Positions 1 to 8,393 are shown, numbered from the stretch's first letter. The stretch is 21,606 nucleotides of DNA from Bacillota bacterium (GCA_023398615.1 JAEWSD010000008.1:1-21606), one strand, 5' to 3'. Notes: a model not told the origin generated them from the letters alone. Program-made: numbers and translations.

Positions 1-291
1 CGGTAGCCATCGCTGTCTGCAGCATAAAATTTCTTGATTTCTTCTACGAAGATCCGCTGAATAATCGGCTCAAATCCACGGTCAATAGACGAAAGTAAAT
101 CATCACCAAACATATTAAAAAAATGCAGCTGGCCATCAAATTTGGCAGAGAACTGTGAATTTTGACGAATTATGTCAAAGACATCCGCAATCTTTGGCTG
201 GTAATACTCATACAAAATCTGTTCAAGTCCGTCAAAATTGCGATAAAAGCCATACGGCTTACGCCTGCCCGATTCCCCCCATCTCTATAAA
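1..291 (-). pseudogene. TetR-family regulator remnant, frameshifted and cut by the window edge
   Basis: Read on the minus strand, one frame gives the end of a TetR helix-turn-helix (NRAGVSRMAF, about 291-243). The next frame continues it as YRNFDGLEQILYEYYQPKI and about 65 more residues to position 1. The motif AGVSRxAFYRNF is the typical recognition helix of TetR regulators, so the two frames belong together. They are separated by an apparent loss of one T in the run GCTTTTATCGC (about 241-250). Upstream of the recognition helix I cannot find a convincing first helix or start codon. The C-terminal ligand-binding part continues outside the window. A sequencing error in the T run would also explain the frameshift, although the missing N-terminus argues for real decay. 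No link to the downstream sugar genes is evident. Confidence 0.6.
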
Positions 292-489
292 TCGATCCAG
301 CAGAAGTATTGCCGCGGTAAGGCAGGCTTCAGCTTCAACTAAATTCCCGATAATGTGCAATTAAAAATCATGAGCAGAACCCTTTTTCATAGTTCGTAAT
401 GTTGTTATTCGTTCAGATAAAAACTGGGCAACTTGCTAAATATTGATCCCAAGAAGCTAAAATTAATTAATTTATTTTTAAAAAATCTG

Positions 490-517
490 TTGACAAAGTT
501 GTATTATGTGGTATTAT
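490..517 (+). promoter_or_regulatory. Promoter of the deglycase-peptidase operon
   Basis: A perfect -35 TTGACA (490-495) is followed after 16 bp by TATTAT (512-517). The predicted transcript start is near 524, giving a leader of about 45 nt before the ATG at 569. The -10 is embedded in an inverted repeat (see the next entry). Confidence 0.7.
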
Positions 518-529
518 AACAATATAATA
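512..529 (+). promoter_or_regulatory. Candidate GntR operator over the -10
   Basis: A perfect inverted repeat, TATTATA-ACAA-TATAATA, covers the -10 and the likely start point. On the minus strand it reads TATATTGTTATAATA. This resembles TATAATGTTATATAATA before gntR (9263-9279) and TATAATGTCATATTATA before pfkA (10480-10496). Placement over the -10 fits a repressor. The sequence is almost all A/T, so chance similarity is a real risk. Confidence 0.45.
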
Positions 530-568
530 TATCATGATATAGAACATAACACCATAGGAGGAAGTAGA

Positions 569-1582
569 ATGTTTAATTTTGATGAGAAGCGTTATGAGAA
601 GGTTGTTACAGATGCATTAGCTCTAAAGCCCCAGATTGAATCAGCGGTAGATACGATATGCAAGGAAGGTTATTCTAATATCTTCTTTATTGGATGTGGC
701 GGTACTTATGCACATTCATTATGTATGAAATACTGGTTGGATACTTTGTCCGGTATTGACACGTACAATGTAATTGCTGCTGAATTTATGGCAGGAGGCC
801 ATGAGAAATTTAATAAAGATTCTATCTGCGTATTTTCAACAAGAAGCGGCAATACGAAAGAAATTGTTGAGGCCGCCAAATACTGCAAAGAGCGTGGTGC
901 AAGGACAATGGTTTATGTTTCTAATGATAATACACCTGTTTGCCAATATGCTGACTATAAGTTCTATAGTTTTGCTGAGGATGATAATTTAGCAGAGGCT
1001 ATATATACATATATGATTACATTGATTGGAAGGTTTATGAAGAACAAGGGTGAGTTTGATTTATACGATCAGTTTATGCAGGAATTCGGCAGCATTACTC
1101 CTTACCTTGTGAAAGCAAAAGAAAAGTATGAAGAAAAAGCTGCTAAAATGGCCCGGGAACATAAGGATACACAATACCATATGGTAATTGGCTCCGGTAT
1201 GTTATGGGGAGAGGCTTATGATTATGCAATGTGTATCCTTGAGGAAATGCAGTGGATTAAGACAAAGTCAATTCATGCGGCTGAGTTCTTCCACGGTACT
1301 TTGGAATTGCTTGAAAAAGATACAAGTTTAATTCTTCTATACGGAGAAGATGATACCAGACAACTTATGGACAGAGTTTTAAACTTCAGTAAAAACATTA
1401 CTAATGTCATAAACGTATTTGATACCAAAGATATTGAACTGCCCTTCACTAATGACAAGTTCAGAATTATAGTATCTCCAATGGTTGTTTATACTGTTCT
1501 TGAGTGTTTAAGCAGACACTTGGAAGCTGAAAGGAATCATCCGTTAACTGTTAGAAGATACTATAGGCAGATGGAATATTAA
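569..1582 (+). CDS. frlB: SIS-family fructosamine-6-phosphate deglycase (FrlB type)
   Basis: This 337-aa protein carries two sugar-isomerase (SIS) domains, the first with FIGCGGTYAHS (40-50) and STRSGNT (90-96). The family member FrlB splits fructoselysine-6-phosphate into glucose-6-phosphate and the free amino acid. Glu226 (in CILEEMQW) and His242 (in EFFHGTLE) sit 16 residues apart. That is the spacing of the catalytic Glu/His in FraB and FrlB deglycases and in the GlmS isomerase domain. The C-terminus ends RRYYRQMEY, very like E. coli FrlB (RRYYGGLVEY as I recall it). I chose the ATG at 569 because AGGAGG (556-561) lies 7 nt upstream. An earlier in-frame ATG at 506 falls inside the promoter. 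It is first in an operon with an M42 peptidase 18 bp downstream and is probably repressed by the GntR protein at 8433-9149. The exact amine partner is unknown. Confidence 0.82.
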   Translation: MFNFDEKRYEKVVTDALALKPQIESAVDTICKEGYSNIFFIGCGGTYAHSLCMKYWLDTLSGIDTYNVIAAEFMAGGHEKFNKDSICVFSTRSGNTKEIVEAAKYCKERGARTMVYVSNDNTPVCQYADYKFYSFAEDDNLAEAIYTYMITLIGRFMKNKGEFDLYDQFMQEFGSITPYLVKAKEKYEEKAAKMAREHKDTQYHMVIGSGMLWGEAYDYAMCILEEMQWIKTKSIHAAEFFHGTLELLEKDTSLILLYGEDDTRQLMDRVLNFSKNITNVINVFDTKDIELPFTNDKFRIIVSPMVVYTVLECLSRHLEAERNHPLTVRRYYRQMEY

Positions 1583-1600
1583 TTAATGTGTGGTGACGAT

Positions 1601-2698
1601 ATGAATAAAGATTATAGAGAATTGGAAGAATTATGTTCGTTATCGGGCTTAAGCGGTAATGAAGACAGGGTAATTCGATATATTACAGAAAAATTAAAGC
1701 AATTTTCTGATGATGTTTTTGTTGATTACTCAGGAAATGTAACGGCGACTTTTTATGGAAGCAAAGATCGGGATACCAGTATACTGTTATTCGGACATAT
1801 GGATGAAGTCGGTATGATGGTGAGAAAGATCACAGATGACGGATATCTTTTATTCGAAAGAGTAGGGGGACCGTCTGAAAAAACATTAAGATCGCAAATG
1901 GTGGAGATTTCGTGTATAGAGGATGACAGAATAATTAAAGGAGTAGTAGGCACTAAATCTCATCATTATACTCAGGACTCTGAAAAGCTGTCGGTACCTA
2001 ATAAATACGAACTATATATTGATGTCGGTGCATCATGCAAACAAGAGGTAATTGACTGGGGAATTGATGTAGGCAGTACGATTACTTATGCTCCGAATTT
2101 CACAAGAATCGGAAAAAACAGGATTGCTTCGAAAACTCTTGATAACCGAGCCGCTTGCTATATATTGCTTAGAACTGCAGAGCATTTTTCCAGGCATAAG
2201 CCAAATATTACCGTACATTTAGGCTTTTCTGTACAGGAGGAATTTAATGTCCGGGGGTCGCTGCCTATGTATGAGAGATTAAAACCTGACATGGTTGTAA
2301 GCTTAGATTGCGCGATTGCATGTGATACACCGGATTTACAAGGACTTTATGACACAAAGTTAGGCTGCGGACCGGTTATATGTTACATGAATAATTATGG
2401 TAAGGGACCGGCCGGCGGATTAATTCCAAATCCTAAATTCAGAAAATTCTTTGAAAAGATTGCAAAAGAAAAAGGTATCAATTATCAGAAAGAGGTAGCA
2501 GCAGGAGTCCTTTCCGATGCATCATTCATGCAAATGAAAGGCTCAGAGGGAACGATATGCGCTCATATTGGAATACCGTTAAGATACTCGCATTCACCGA
2601 TTGAAGAAATAGATACCAGGGATTTGGAAAGTACGATAAAGTTATTGGAAGAAGTTGCTATGGGGCTCAATAGCTGTGATGTGTTTAAGAGATTATAG
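1601..2698 (+). CDS. M42-family metallo-aminopeptidase
   Basis: This 365-aa protein is a cytosolic di-metal aminopeptidase of the M42 (glutamyl aminopeptidase/TET) family, which trims N-terminal residues from short peptides. The expected ligands are all present: His66 and Asp68 in FGHMDEVG, bridging Asp181 in KTLDNRAA, Glu213-Glu214 in VQEEFNVRG (general base and metal ligand), Asp236 in VSLDCA and His331 in RYSHSPIE. Length is normal for the family. The start is uncertain. ATG 1601 gives the usual family N-terminus but has only a close GGTGA, while ATG 1586 adds five residues. It lies 18 bp after the deglycase and must share its transcript. M42 genes are not a standard part of characterised frl operons. 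The pairing suggests processing of glycated or deglycated peptides, which is inference. Confidence 0.88.
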   Translation: MNKDYRELEELCSLSGLSGNEDRVIRYITEKLKQFSDDVFVDYSGNVTATFYGSKDRDTSILLFGHMDEVGMMVRKITDDGYLLFERVGGPSEKTLRSQMVEISCIEDDRIIKGVVGTKSHHYTQDSEKLSVPNKYELYIDVGASCKQEVIDWGIDVGSTITYAPNFTRIGKNRIASKTLDNRAACYILLRTAEHFSRHKPNITVHLGFSVQEEFNVRGSLPMYERLKPDMVVSLDCAIACDTPDLQGLYDTKLGCGPVICYMNNYGKGPAGGLIPNPKFRKFFEKIAKEKGINYQKEVAAGVLSDASFMQMKGSEGTICAHIGIPLRYSHSPIEEIDTRDLESTIKLLEEVAMGLNSCDVFKRL

Positions 2699-3166
2699 GA
2701 TGTATAACTTTTTGGAACCTCAATAAATAAGAGAGTAATTGATTATTGACAACTGAATAGGGTATAAAAATAAAAATTGAGAAAGATGAGTATAACAAAC
2801 AGACTCTTGGAAACGCCTTAATAGAAGGTATTTTTCAGGCATCGAGATGTTGTAGCGTCAAAATGTCATAGCAAAGAAGCGGCAGTACTTCATTTTTGTT
2901 GAACAGTGCCTGTCGCTTCTGATTTTTGTAATCATTTTTTTCACGTTTATTGGAGCATTCGCGGAAGTTTTAACGTAACATAAAAATCGCCTCCGGTCGG
3001 AGAAATAAAATATATTCAATCGGCTTCGCTGCCAATTTTTCAATATTTGTCAAGCGATTTTAAAAAAGGATGGGCGATTTTTAGATAAAAGGGATGAAAA
3101 ACCTTGAAAATATAAGGTTTAGAAATTCCGGAAACTTATTCATATTTTAAGAGGAGGTATTATTTA
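2699..3166. other. Structured intergenic region, no supported gene
   Basis: These 468 bp separate the peptidase from the lipoprotein gene. They contain an 11-bp hairpin at 2875-2920. An open frame of 40 codons at 2856-2975 (+) encodes a basic start and a hydrophobic, membrane-like stretch (SLLIFVIIFFTFIGAFAEVL) but follows a stop directly and has no start codon or RBS. A CTCCG/CGGAG mini-hairpin lies at about 2993-3004. AAAATCGC near 2986 can pair with GCGATTTT near 3054. A 7-bp repeat AAACCTT/AAGGTTT lies at 3099-3120. No convincing promoter for the transporter genes was found here. The hydrophobic frame may be a fragment of an older gene or repeated element. Confidence 0.4.
2875..2941 (+). 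terminator. Possible terminator after the peptidase gene
   Basis: An 11-bp stem (2875-2885 with 2910-2920, one G-T pair) encloses a 24-nt loop. It is followed by T-rich sequence at 2922-2926 and 2935-2941. The loop is long and the hairpin lies 177 bp past the stop codon, so termination is only possible. Confidence 0.3.
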
Positions 3167-4231
3167 ATGAAGAAATGTCTAAAAAAAATTATTGTTGTAT
3201 TGTGTGTGATGGCTATGGCGACGCAGTTGATGGCTTGCTCTGGGAAACAGCCGACATCGCCGGCGAATGATTCGGACGGGCAGGATAACCAACCGACAAC
3301 GTCTGCGCCGGAAACGAGTAATCAAGAGGATTATGAGGTTGCGGTAATTGTAAAGGGTATGAATTCAGAATATTGGCAGACAGTAATATCCGGATCCAAA
3401 AAAGCCGCATCCGAGTTGGGTAATGTTCATCTTACATCTTACGGACCACCTGCAGAGGCTAATATGGATGAACAGATATCTATTTTAGATGATGTCATTA
3501 GTAAAAAACCGGATGCGATCATTATTGCATCAACGAGTCAGGAAGCAACCGTACCTTCACTTGAAAAGGCATATGATAGTGGTATTAAGGTTATCCTGAT
3601 TGATGGCAGCGTTAAATCAGAAAAATATGACACCTTTTTAGCAACTGATAATGAAAAAGGCGGAGCTCTTGCTGCTCAGACAATGGTTGACAAATTAACA
3701 GAAGAAGGAAAAGAATTAAAAGGGAAAATTGGTATTTTGAGTGCAATGGCAGGGGTACAGTCGTTGACGGCACGTAATGATGGATTTAAGAAAAAGTTGG
3801 CTGAACTGGCTCCGGATATTGAAATTGCAGATACGAAGTATTCCAATGGAGATGTTTTAAAAGCGGTTGCCGCAGCGGAGGATATGCTTACTGCAAATGC
3901 TGATTTGATAGGCTTCTATGCGGATAATAATGAATGCGGCAGTGCGGCGGCTAAGGTTATCACAGAAAGAGGATTGGAAGATGGTATTGTCAACATTGCC
4001 TTTGATGCGGACGATAACGAAATCAATGGACTGGAGACAGGGGCTGTTGACGGTATTATTTTGCAGGATCCGTTTGGAATGGGATATAAGGCTGTACAAA
4101 GCGCAATTGATATTATAAACGGAAAAACTCTGGAAAAATATATCGATACAGGGGTTCAGGTAGCAACTAAGGATAATATGGAAGATGAGGATATTTATAA
4201 CCTATTATACCCACCAGTAGTAGTAGACTAA
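3167..4231 (+). CDS. Sugar-binding lipoprotein of a CUT2 ABC transporter
   Basis: This 354-aa protein is the extracellular solute receptor of the transporter encoded next to it. It starts with a lipoprotein signal peptide: basic MKKCLKK, a hydrophobic core and lipobox LMAC with Cys24. A Ser/Thr/Pro-rich linker runs to about residue 50. The rest is a periplasmic-binding-protein-4 (RbsB-like) fold, with the typical opening VAVIVKGMNSEYWQTVISGS and DAIIIASTSQEA. The start is supported by GAGGAGG (3151-3157), 9 nt upstream. It lies between the deglycase block and the ATPase gene, and a terminator-like hairpin follows its stop, which usually keeps receptor mRNA more abundant than the rest. The ligand is unknown. 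A fructosamine or related sugar is suggested by neighbours only. Confidence 0.88.
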   Translation: MKKCLKKIIVVLCVMAMATQLMACSGKQPTSPANDSDGQDNQPTTSAPETSNQEDYEVAVIVKGMNSEYWQTVISGSKKAASELGNVHLTSYGPPAEANMDEQISILDDVISKKPDAIIIASTSQEATVPSLEKAYDSGIKVILIDGSVKSEKYDTFLATDNEKGGALAAQTMVDKLTEEGKELKGKIGILSAMAGVQSLTARNDGFKKKLAELAPDIEIADTKYSNGDVLKAVAAAEDMLTANADLIGFYADNNECGSAAAKVITERGLEDGIVNIAFDADDNEINGLETGAVDGIILQDPFGMGYKAVQSAIDIINGKTLEKYIDTGVQVATKDNMEDEDIYNLLYPPVVVD

Positions 4232-4238
4232 TCACTGT

Positions 4239-4267
4239 AGCGGGATGGAAAGTCCATCCCGCTTTTT
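4239..4267 (+). terminator. Attenuating hairpin between receptor and ATPase genes
   Basis: A perfect 11-bp GC-rich stem (4239-4249 with 4253-4263, loop AAG) is followed by TTTTT, as in an intrinsic terminator. It starts 7 nt after the lipoprotein stop. It probably lowers expression of the ATPase, permease and kinase relative to the receptor. Confidence 0.75.
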
Positions 4268-4286
4268 GGTGAAAGGAGATATCGGA

Positions 4287-5792
4287 ATGAGTGATAAAGT
4301 TATTTTGGCGACAAATAGAATTTCCAAAGAATTTCCGGGTGTTAAGGCTCTCTCCAACATAGACTTTGAACTGTTGGAAGGAGAAGTACATGCGTTGGTG
4401 GGGGAGAATGGAGCAGGAAAATCTACTTTCATTAAGATTTTAATGGGAGTGTACTCCGCGGACACCGGAGAAATCTTTATTGAAGGTAAAAAGGTTGAAA
4501 TCAGAAACGAGCAGGATGGATTAAGTAACGGGCTTCGGGCTGTCTATCAGGATGTTAATCTGGCGAAAGATTTAACGGTAGCGGAAAATTTCTTTTTGGG
4601 CAAAATGCCTAAAAAATTAGGCTTAATTGATTGGGATACGGTTTACCGTGAATCTCAGGAAGCGATAAATGAATTAAGCATTAAAATTGATGTTAGGGTA
4701 AAAGTGAAAGATATTTCTTTGGCAAAGCAGGAAATGATCTGTATCGCAAAGTGTATTCATGAAAAAGCCAGAGTGATTGTGTTCGATGAGCCGACGGCTT
4801 TGTTAACAACGGAAGAAACTGAGATATTATTTAAAATAATTAAACAGTTAAAAAGCAAAGGTATCAGCATTATTTATATTTCTCATCGGTTAGAAGAATT
4901 ATATGAAATTTGCGACAGAGCAACGATTTTTAAAGACGGAGAAAAAATTGTTACAGAGAAGCTTAAAAATCTGAATGAAGCCAAAATGATTGAAATGATG
5001 GTTGGACGTGATCTGGGTAATCTTTATTCTGTTGAAAGTCATAAACAGCATGAGGAGATATTACGCATTGAAAACCTGACTCGTGAGGGTAAATTCAGTA
5101 ATATCAGTTTTACACTTCATAAAGGTGAGATATTAGGAATGGCCGGTTTAGTGGGAGCCGGCAGGACAGAAGTAGTGAGAAGCATTTTTGGGGCTGAAAG
5201 AGCAACCGGAGGAAGTATATATGTAAAGGGCAGGAAAGCAAATATCAGACACCCTTTGGATGCTATCAGACTGGGTATAGGATTATTACCTGAAAATAGA
5301 CGTGAACAAGGCTTGGCTTTAGATTTATCGGTACAATTTAATATAAATTGTGCTGCTTATAAGAAAAATTCCAGATTTGGATTTGTGGATTTAAAGAAGG
5401 AAAAAGAAATCCCGGAAAAGTATATTTGTGATATCAGGGTAAAGACTCCTACAGCTCAGCAAAAGGTAGTAAAATTAAGTGGAGGTAATCAACAAAAGGT
5501 AGTAATCAGTAAATGGTTGGCTGAAAATTGTGATATTTTAATATTTGATGAACCTACAGTGGGGATAGATGTAGGTACAAAACAGGAAATTTATAAAATA
5601 ATGAGTGAATTGACTCAAGCTGGAATTTCCATAATCGTAGTATCATCTTATCTTCCGGAAGTAATTGGTCTTTCGGATCAAATTGTAGTCATGTATGAAG
5701 GAAGTATGACCGGAAACATGCAAAAGAAGGAAGCCAGTGAAACAATACTTATGAGATATGCATCAGGTGTTATTAAGGAGGAAGTAAAATGA
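4287..5792 (+). CDS. CUT2 sugar ABC transporter ATP-binding protein (RbsA-like)
   Basis: This 501-aa protein has two fused nucleotide-binding domains, the hallmark of ribose/galactose-type (CUT2) ATPases. Domain 1 has Walker A GENGAGKST (39-47), a degenerate signature ISLAKQEM and Walker B VIVFDEPTALL. Domain 2 has a degenerate P-loop GLVGAGRTE, a full signature LSGGNQQK and Walker B ILIFDEPTVGID. This asymmetry is normal for the family. I start it at ATG 4287, preceded by GAAAGGAGAT (4271-4280). An upstream ATG at 4245 lies inside the hairpin and would add 14 residues of poor quality. It overlaps the permease gene by 4 bp. It works at the inner face of the membrane with the 5789-6730 permease. 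Confidence 0.93.
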   Translation: MSDKVILATNRISKEFPGVKALSNIDFELLEGEVHALVGENGAGKSTFIKILMGVYSADTGEIFIEGKKVEIRNEQDGLSNGLRAVYQDVNLAKDLTVAENFFLGKMPKKLGLIDWDTVYRESQEAINELSIKIDVRVKVKDISLAKQEMICIAKCIHEKARVIVFDEPTALLTTEETEILFKIIKQLKSKGISIIYISHRLEELYEICDRATIFKDGEKIVTEKLKNLNEAKMIEMMVGRDLGNLYSVESHKQHEEILRIENLTREGKFSNISFTLHKGEILGMAGLVGAGRTEVVRSIFGAERATGGSIYVKGRKANIRHPLDAIRLGIGLLPENRREQGLALDLSVQFNINCAAYKKNSRFGFVDLKKEKEIPEKYICDIRVKTPTAQQKVVKLSGGNQQKVVISKWLAENCDILIFDEPTVGIDVGTKQEIYKIMSELTQAGISIIVVSSYLPEVIGLSDQIVVMYEGSMTGNMQKKEASETILMRYASGVIKEEVK

Positions 5793-6730
5793 AACTTGAG
5801 AAACGAAAAGTGCCGACAGAAATTACCATTTTGATTATATTTTTGTTAATTTTTTTCTGCTCCGTAATATTTATTAATGATTTTATGACGTATGATAACA
5901 TAAAGAATCTGTTAAGATCTACAGCAATTAACGGAATCATAGCGAGTGGAATGACATTCGTAATTATCGCGGCAGGTATTGATTTATCAGTAGGAACGGT
6001 TGCAGGATTTGCCGGAATAATTGCATCCATGATGATGTCGGGAACGAATAATATTGTACTGCCTATCATAATCGGAGTATTGGCAGGTAGTTTGGTTGGT
6101 TTGTTTAATGGAGTCATTATATTTGATGGCAAAGTTCCTCCTTTTATTGCCACACTGGGTACAATGACCGCAGTCAGAGGTCTTATTATGCTGATTACGG
6201 GCGCCAGATTGATTACAGAATTGCCGAAGGTTTTTGTAAACTTTTCACAAAAGATGGTTTTTGGAATACCTTCGATGGTAATTGTATGGCTGATCATAGT
6301 GGCCATAGGAGCCGTAATTATTAAGTTCACCCTGTTCGGAAGGAACATCTATGCAATCGGCAGTAATGCTGAAGCTGCCAGATTAAGCGGAATTAATATC
6401 AGACTTAATACTTATGGCGTTTACATTTTCTCGGCATTTATATCATCAATTGCAGGTATTGTATTGACTTCCAGATTATCTAACGGTATTCCGACTGCAG
6501 GGCAGGGATTTGAAAATGATGCGATCGCTGCGGTTATCATAGGCGGAGCCAGTTTTACCGGTGGCCAGGGAACTATTTTGGGAACTGTTATTGGTGCGCT
6601 TCTTATTCAAACTCTTAAAAATTCCGGAAATTTGTTGGGAATCAATTCTTTTATTCTTGATATTATGACTGGGCTAGTGCTAATATTTGCGGTTATGATT
6701 GATTCTTTGAAGAGAATAAAGAAAAACTGA
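5789..6730 (+). CDS. CUT2 sugar ABC transporter permease (RbsC-like)
   Basis: This 313-aa, strongly hydrophobic protein has about 8-10 membrane segments. It carries the family sequence GMTFVIIAAGIDLSVGTVAG (about 54-73) and the conserved cytoplasmic stretch GRNIYAIGSNAEAARLSGI (about 184-202), both typical of RbsC/XylH/AraH permeases. The ATG overlaps the ATPase stop (ATGA) and AAGGAGG lies 7 nt upstream, so translation is coupled. Only one permease gene is present, so the channel is presumably a homodimer, unlike the two-permease Lsr (autoinducer-2) system that also pairs with an FGGY kinase. Confidence 0.93.
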   Translation: MKLEKRKVPTEITILIIFLLIFFCSVIFINDFMTYDNIKNLLRSTAINGIIASGMTFVIIAAGIDLSVGTVAGFAGIIASMMMSGTNNIVLPIIIGVLAGSLVGLFNGVIIFDGKVPPFIATLGTMTAVRGLIMLITGARLITELPKVFVNFSQKMVFGIPSMVIVWLIIVAIGAVIIKFTLFGRNIYAIGSNAEAARLSGINIRLNTYGVYIFSAFISSIAGIVLTSRLSNGIPTAGQGFENDAIAAVIIGGASFTGGQGTILGTVIGALLIQTLKNSGNLLGINSFILDIMTGLVLIFAVMIDSLKRIKKN

Positions 6731-6750
6731 TATTAAGTGGATGGTGAATA

Positions 6751-8238
6751 ATGAATAAATTTATTTTGGCCTATGATATAGGAACTTCAGGTGTTAAGGC
6801 AAGTTTGTACAGAACGGATGGACAACTTATTGATGAAAGTACAAGTTATTATAAAACATATTATGATAATCACACCGGAGCAGAGCAGGATCCGAATGAT
6901 TGGTGGAATGGGATAATTTACGCCACAAAGGAATTAGATATTAAGGATACGAATAAAGACATTATAGCAATTAGCTTCAGCGGGCAGGAAAGCGGACTGG
7001 TTCTCGTGGATAAAGACGGACATGTCCTGAGGAATTCTATGATTCATTGTGATATGAGAGCGGTAAGAGAGAACAGTGAGATACTGCAAAACGTAGATGA
7101 TGAAGCATTTTTTGAAATTACAGGGCATAAGGCATCTCCGAGTTATACGCTGCAAAAATTTGCATGGGTAAAGAAAAATGAGCCGGCAATATATCATAAA
7201 ACATACAAGATATTAAACGCAAAAGACTATATTATTTATAAATTGACCGGACAGTTTATTACGGACTATACCGACGCAAGCTTTACTAATATGTATGATA
7301 TCAATTTAAGAGCTTGGTCTGCAAGGCTGTGTCAGATTGCCGGAATTGATATGAATAAGCTGCCGGAGATTAAGCCGTCAACCTATATTGCGGGTAGAAT
7401 ATCAGAGGCAGTGTATAAAGAGACAGGAATTAAAAAAGGAACTCCAATTGTTTTGGGTGCAGGGGACGGACAATGTGCGTCAATAGGTTGTGGGGCAATC
7501 AGACCTGAAAAGATATATAATTCGATAGGAACTTCGTCCTGGATTACGGTAATATTGGATAAGCCGCCGGAAAAATGTAACATGTGTCTTGAGACAGCTG
7601 CGCACCCCGCAGGAGAATGGGCTAATTCGGGAGGTACTATGCAAACTGCTGGTGCTTCTTATGATTGGGCGGTAAATACCTTATACGGGTGTATAACACC
7701 AGATCAGATTACAGAAGAATTAATGAATACAAAAGCCGGATCGGGCGGAGTGATTTTTTTGCCTTATTTAAATGGTGAGAGAGTTCCGTGGTGGGATAAT
7801 AATGCCAGGGGAACTTTTGTTGGCATTACGAATACTACAAGACGGGCAGATATGCTAAGAGCAGTACTCGAAGGAGTTGCTTATAATCTTAAAATAATAC
7901 TTGATGTTGCCAGAAGTTATAATAAAGCGGATGAGATTATAGCATTTGGAGGAATGACTAAAAGCAACACGTTCTGCCAGATATTGGCCGATGTTTATGG
8001 GATACCTGTAGTTACACTTAAAAATCCCGGGCAGATAACATCTTTAGGTGCAGCAATTATTGGAGGCGTAGCGGTAGGAGAATATAAGGATTTTGATATA
8101 GCGGAGAAATTATGTCAGAGAGATAAGATATATTCGCCGATCACAGAAAATGTAAATATTTATAAGAAAAAAACAGAGCTGCTGCAAAAGTGTTATTTCG
8201 CTTTAAAAAATATATTTAAGGAAATGTCAGAAGATTAA
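6751..8238 (+). CDS. FGGY-family carbohydrate kinase
   Basis: This 495-aa protein is an FGGY kinase, closest in style to xylulokinases, which phosphorylate ketoses or polyols with ATP in the cytoplasm. The N-terminal phosphate loop AYDIGTSGVKASLY (7-20), EQDPNDWW (45-52), the catalytic Asp239 in VLGAGDGQ, the SGGTMQTAGASYDW segment and the C-terminal signature GGMTKSNTFCQILADVYGIP are all intact. It follows the permease by 20 bp with GGATGGTGA as its RBS, so it is the last gene of the transporter operon. In known frl pathways the fructosamine 6-kinase is a PfkB-type protein (FrlD), and none is seen here. This FGGY enzyme may fill that step, or may act on a different imported sugar. Confidence 0.9.
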   Translation: MNKFILAYDIGTSGVKASLYRTDGQLIDESTSYYKTYYDNHTGAEQDPNDWWNGIIYATKELDIKDTNKDIIAISFSGQESGLVLVDKDGHVLRNSMIHCDMRAVRENSEILQNVDDEAFFEITGHKASPSYTLQKFAWVKKNEPAIYHKTYKILNAKDYIIYKLTGQFITDYTDASFTNMYDINLRAWSARLCQIAGIDMNKLPEIKPSTYIAGRISEAVYKETGIKKGTPIVLGAGDGQCASIGCGAIRPEKIYNSIGTSSWITVILDKPPEKCNMCLETAAHPAGEWANSGGTMQTAGASYDWAVNTLYGCITPDQITEELMNTKAGSGGVIFLPYLNGERVPWWDNNARGTFVGITNTTRRADMLRAVLEGVAYNLKIILDVARSYNKADEIIAFGGMTKSNTFCQILADVYGIPVVTLKNPGQITSLGAAIIGGVAVGEYKDFDIAEKLCQRDKIYSPITENVNIYKKKTELLQKCYFALKNIFKEMSED

Positions 8239-8322
8239 AATACTGTCTTGTACATTTTGACCGGAGAGTGTTGGTTTGCGGCTCAACAAGAGCGAAAGCA
8301 TTAAGGATAGTCAGTTTTCTAT

Positions 8323-8393
8323 TATAAAAGGCTTTATGTCGTTTTCTGTGGAATAGGAAGATTTCCATAGAAAACGACATAAAGCCTTTTATA
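8323..8393. terminator. Very long bidirectional hairpin between convergent genes
   Basis: Two 31-nt arms (8323-8353 and 8363-8393) are complementary except for one G-T pair, around a 9-nt loop. The arms start with TATAAAAGGC and end with GCCTTTTATA, so each strand has a T-run at the 3' side. It lies between the stop codons of the kinase (+) and gntR (-). It fits a bidirectional terminator, though 31 bp is unusually long and a small miniature-element relic is possible. Confidence 0.75.

Noticed and set aside
506..568. Longer start for the first SIS gene (ATG 506)
   Set aside because: It lies between the -35 and -10 of the promoter and would add 21 residues unlike the family; ATG 569 has a perfect RBS.
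2746..2768. TTGACA followed by TATAAA as a promoter for the transporter operon
   Set aside because: The spacer is only 11 bp, too short for a standard sigma-70-type promoter, and it is 400 bp from the gene.
2858..3043. 61-aa minus-strand ORF in the intergenic gap
   Set aside because: It has no RBS and low-quality composition, and it reads through the inverted repeats; it is mentioned only as part of the structured gap.
5773..6348. 191-aa open frame antisense to the CUT2 permease
   Set aside because: It mirrors the low-complexity hydrophobic codons of the permease, has no RBS and resembles no family.
3167..8238. Lsr autoinducer-2 uptake operon (CUT2 transporter plus FGGY kinase)
   Set aside because: There is only one permease gene and no LsrF, LsrG or LsrR relatives, and the island contains a deglycase instead.
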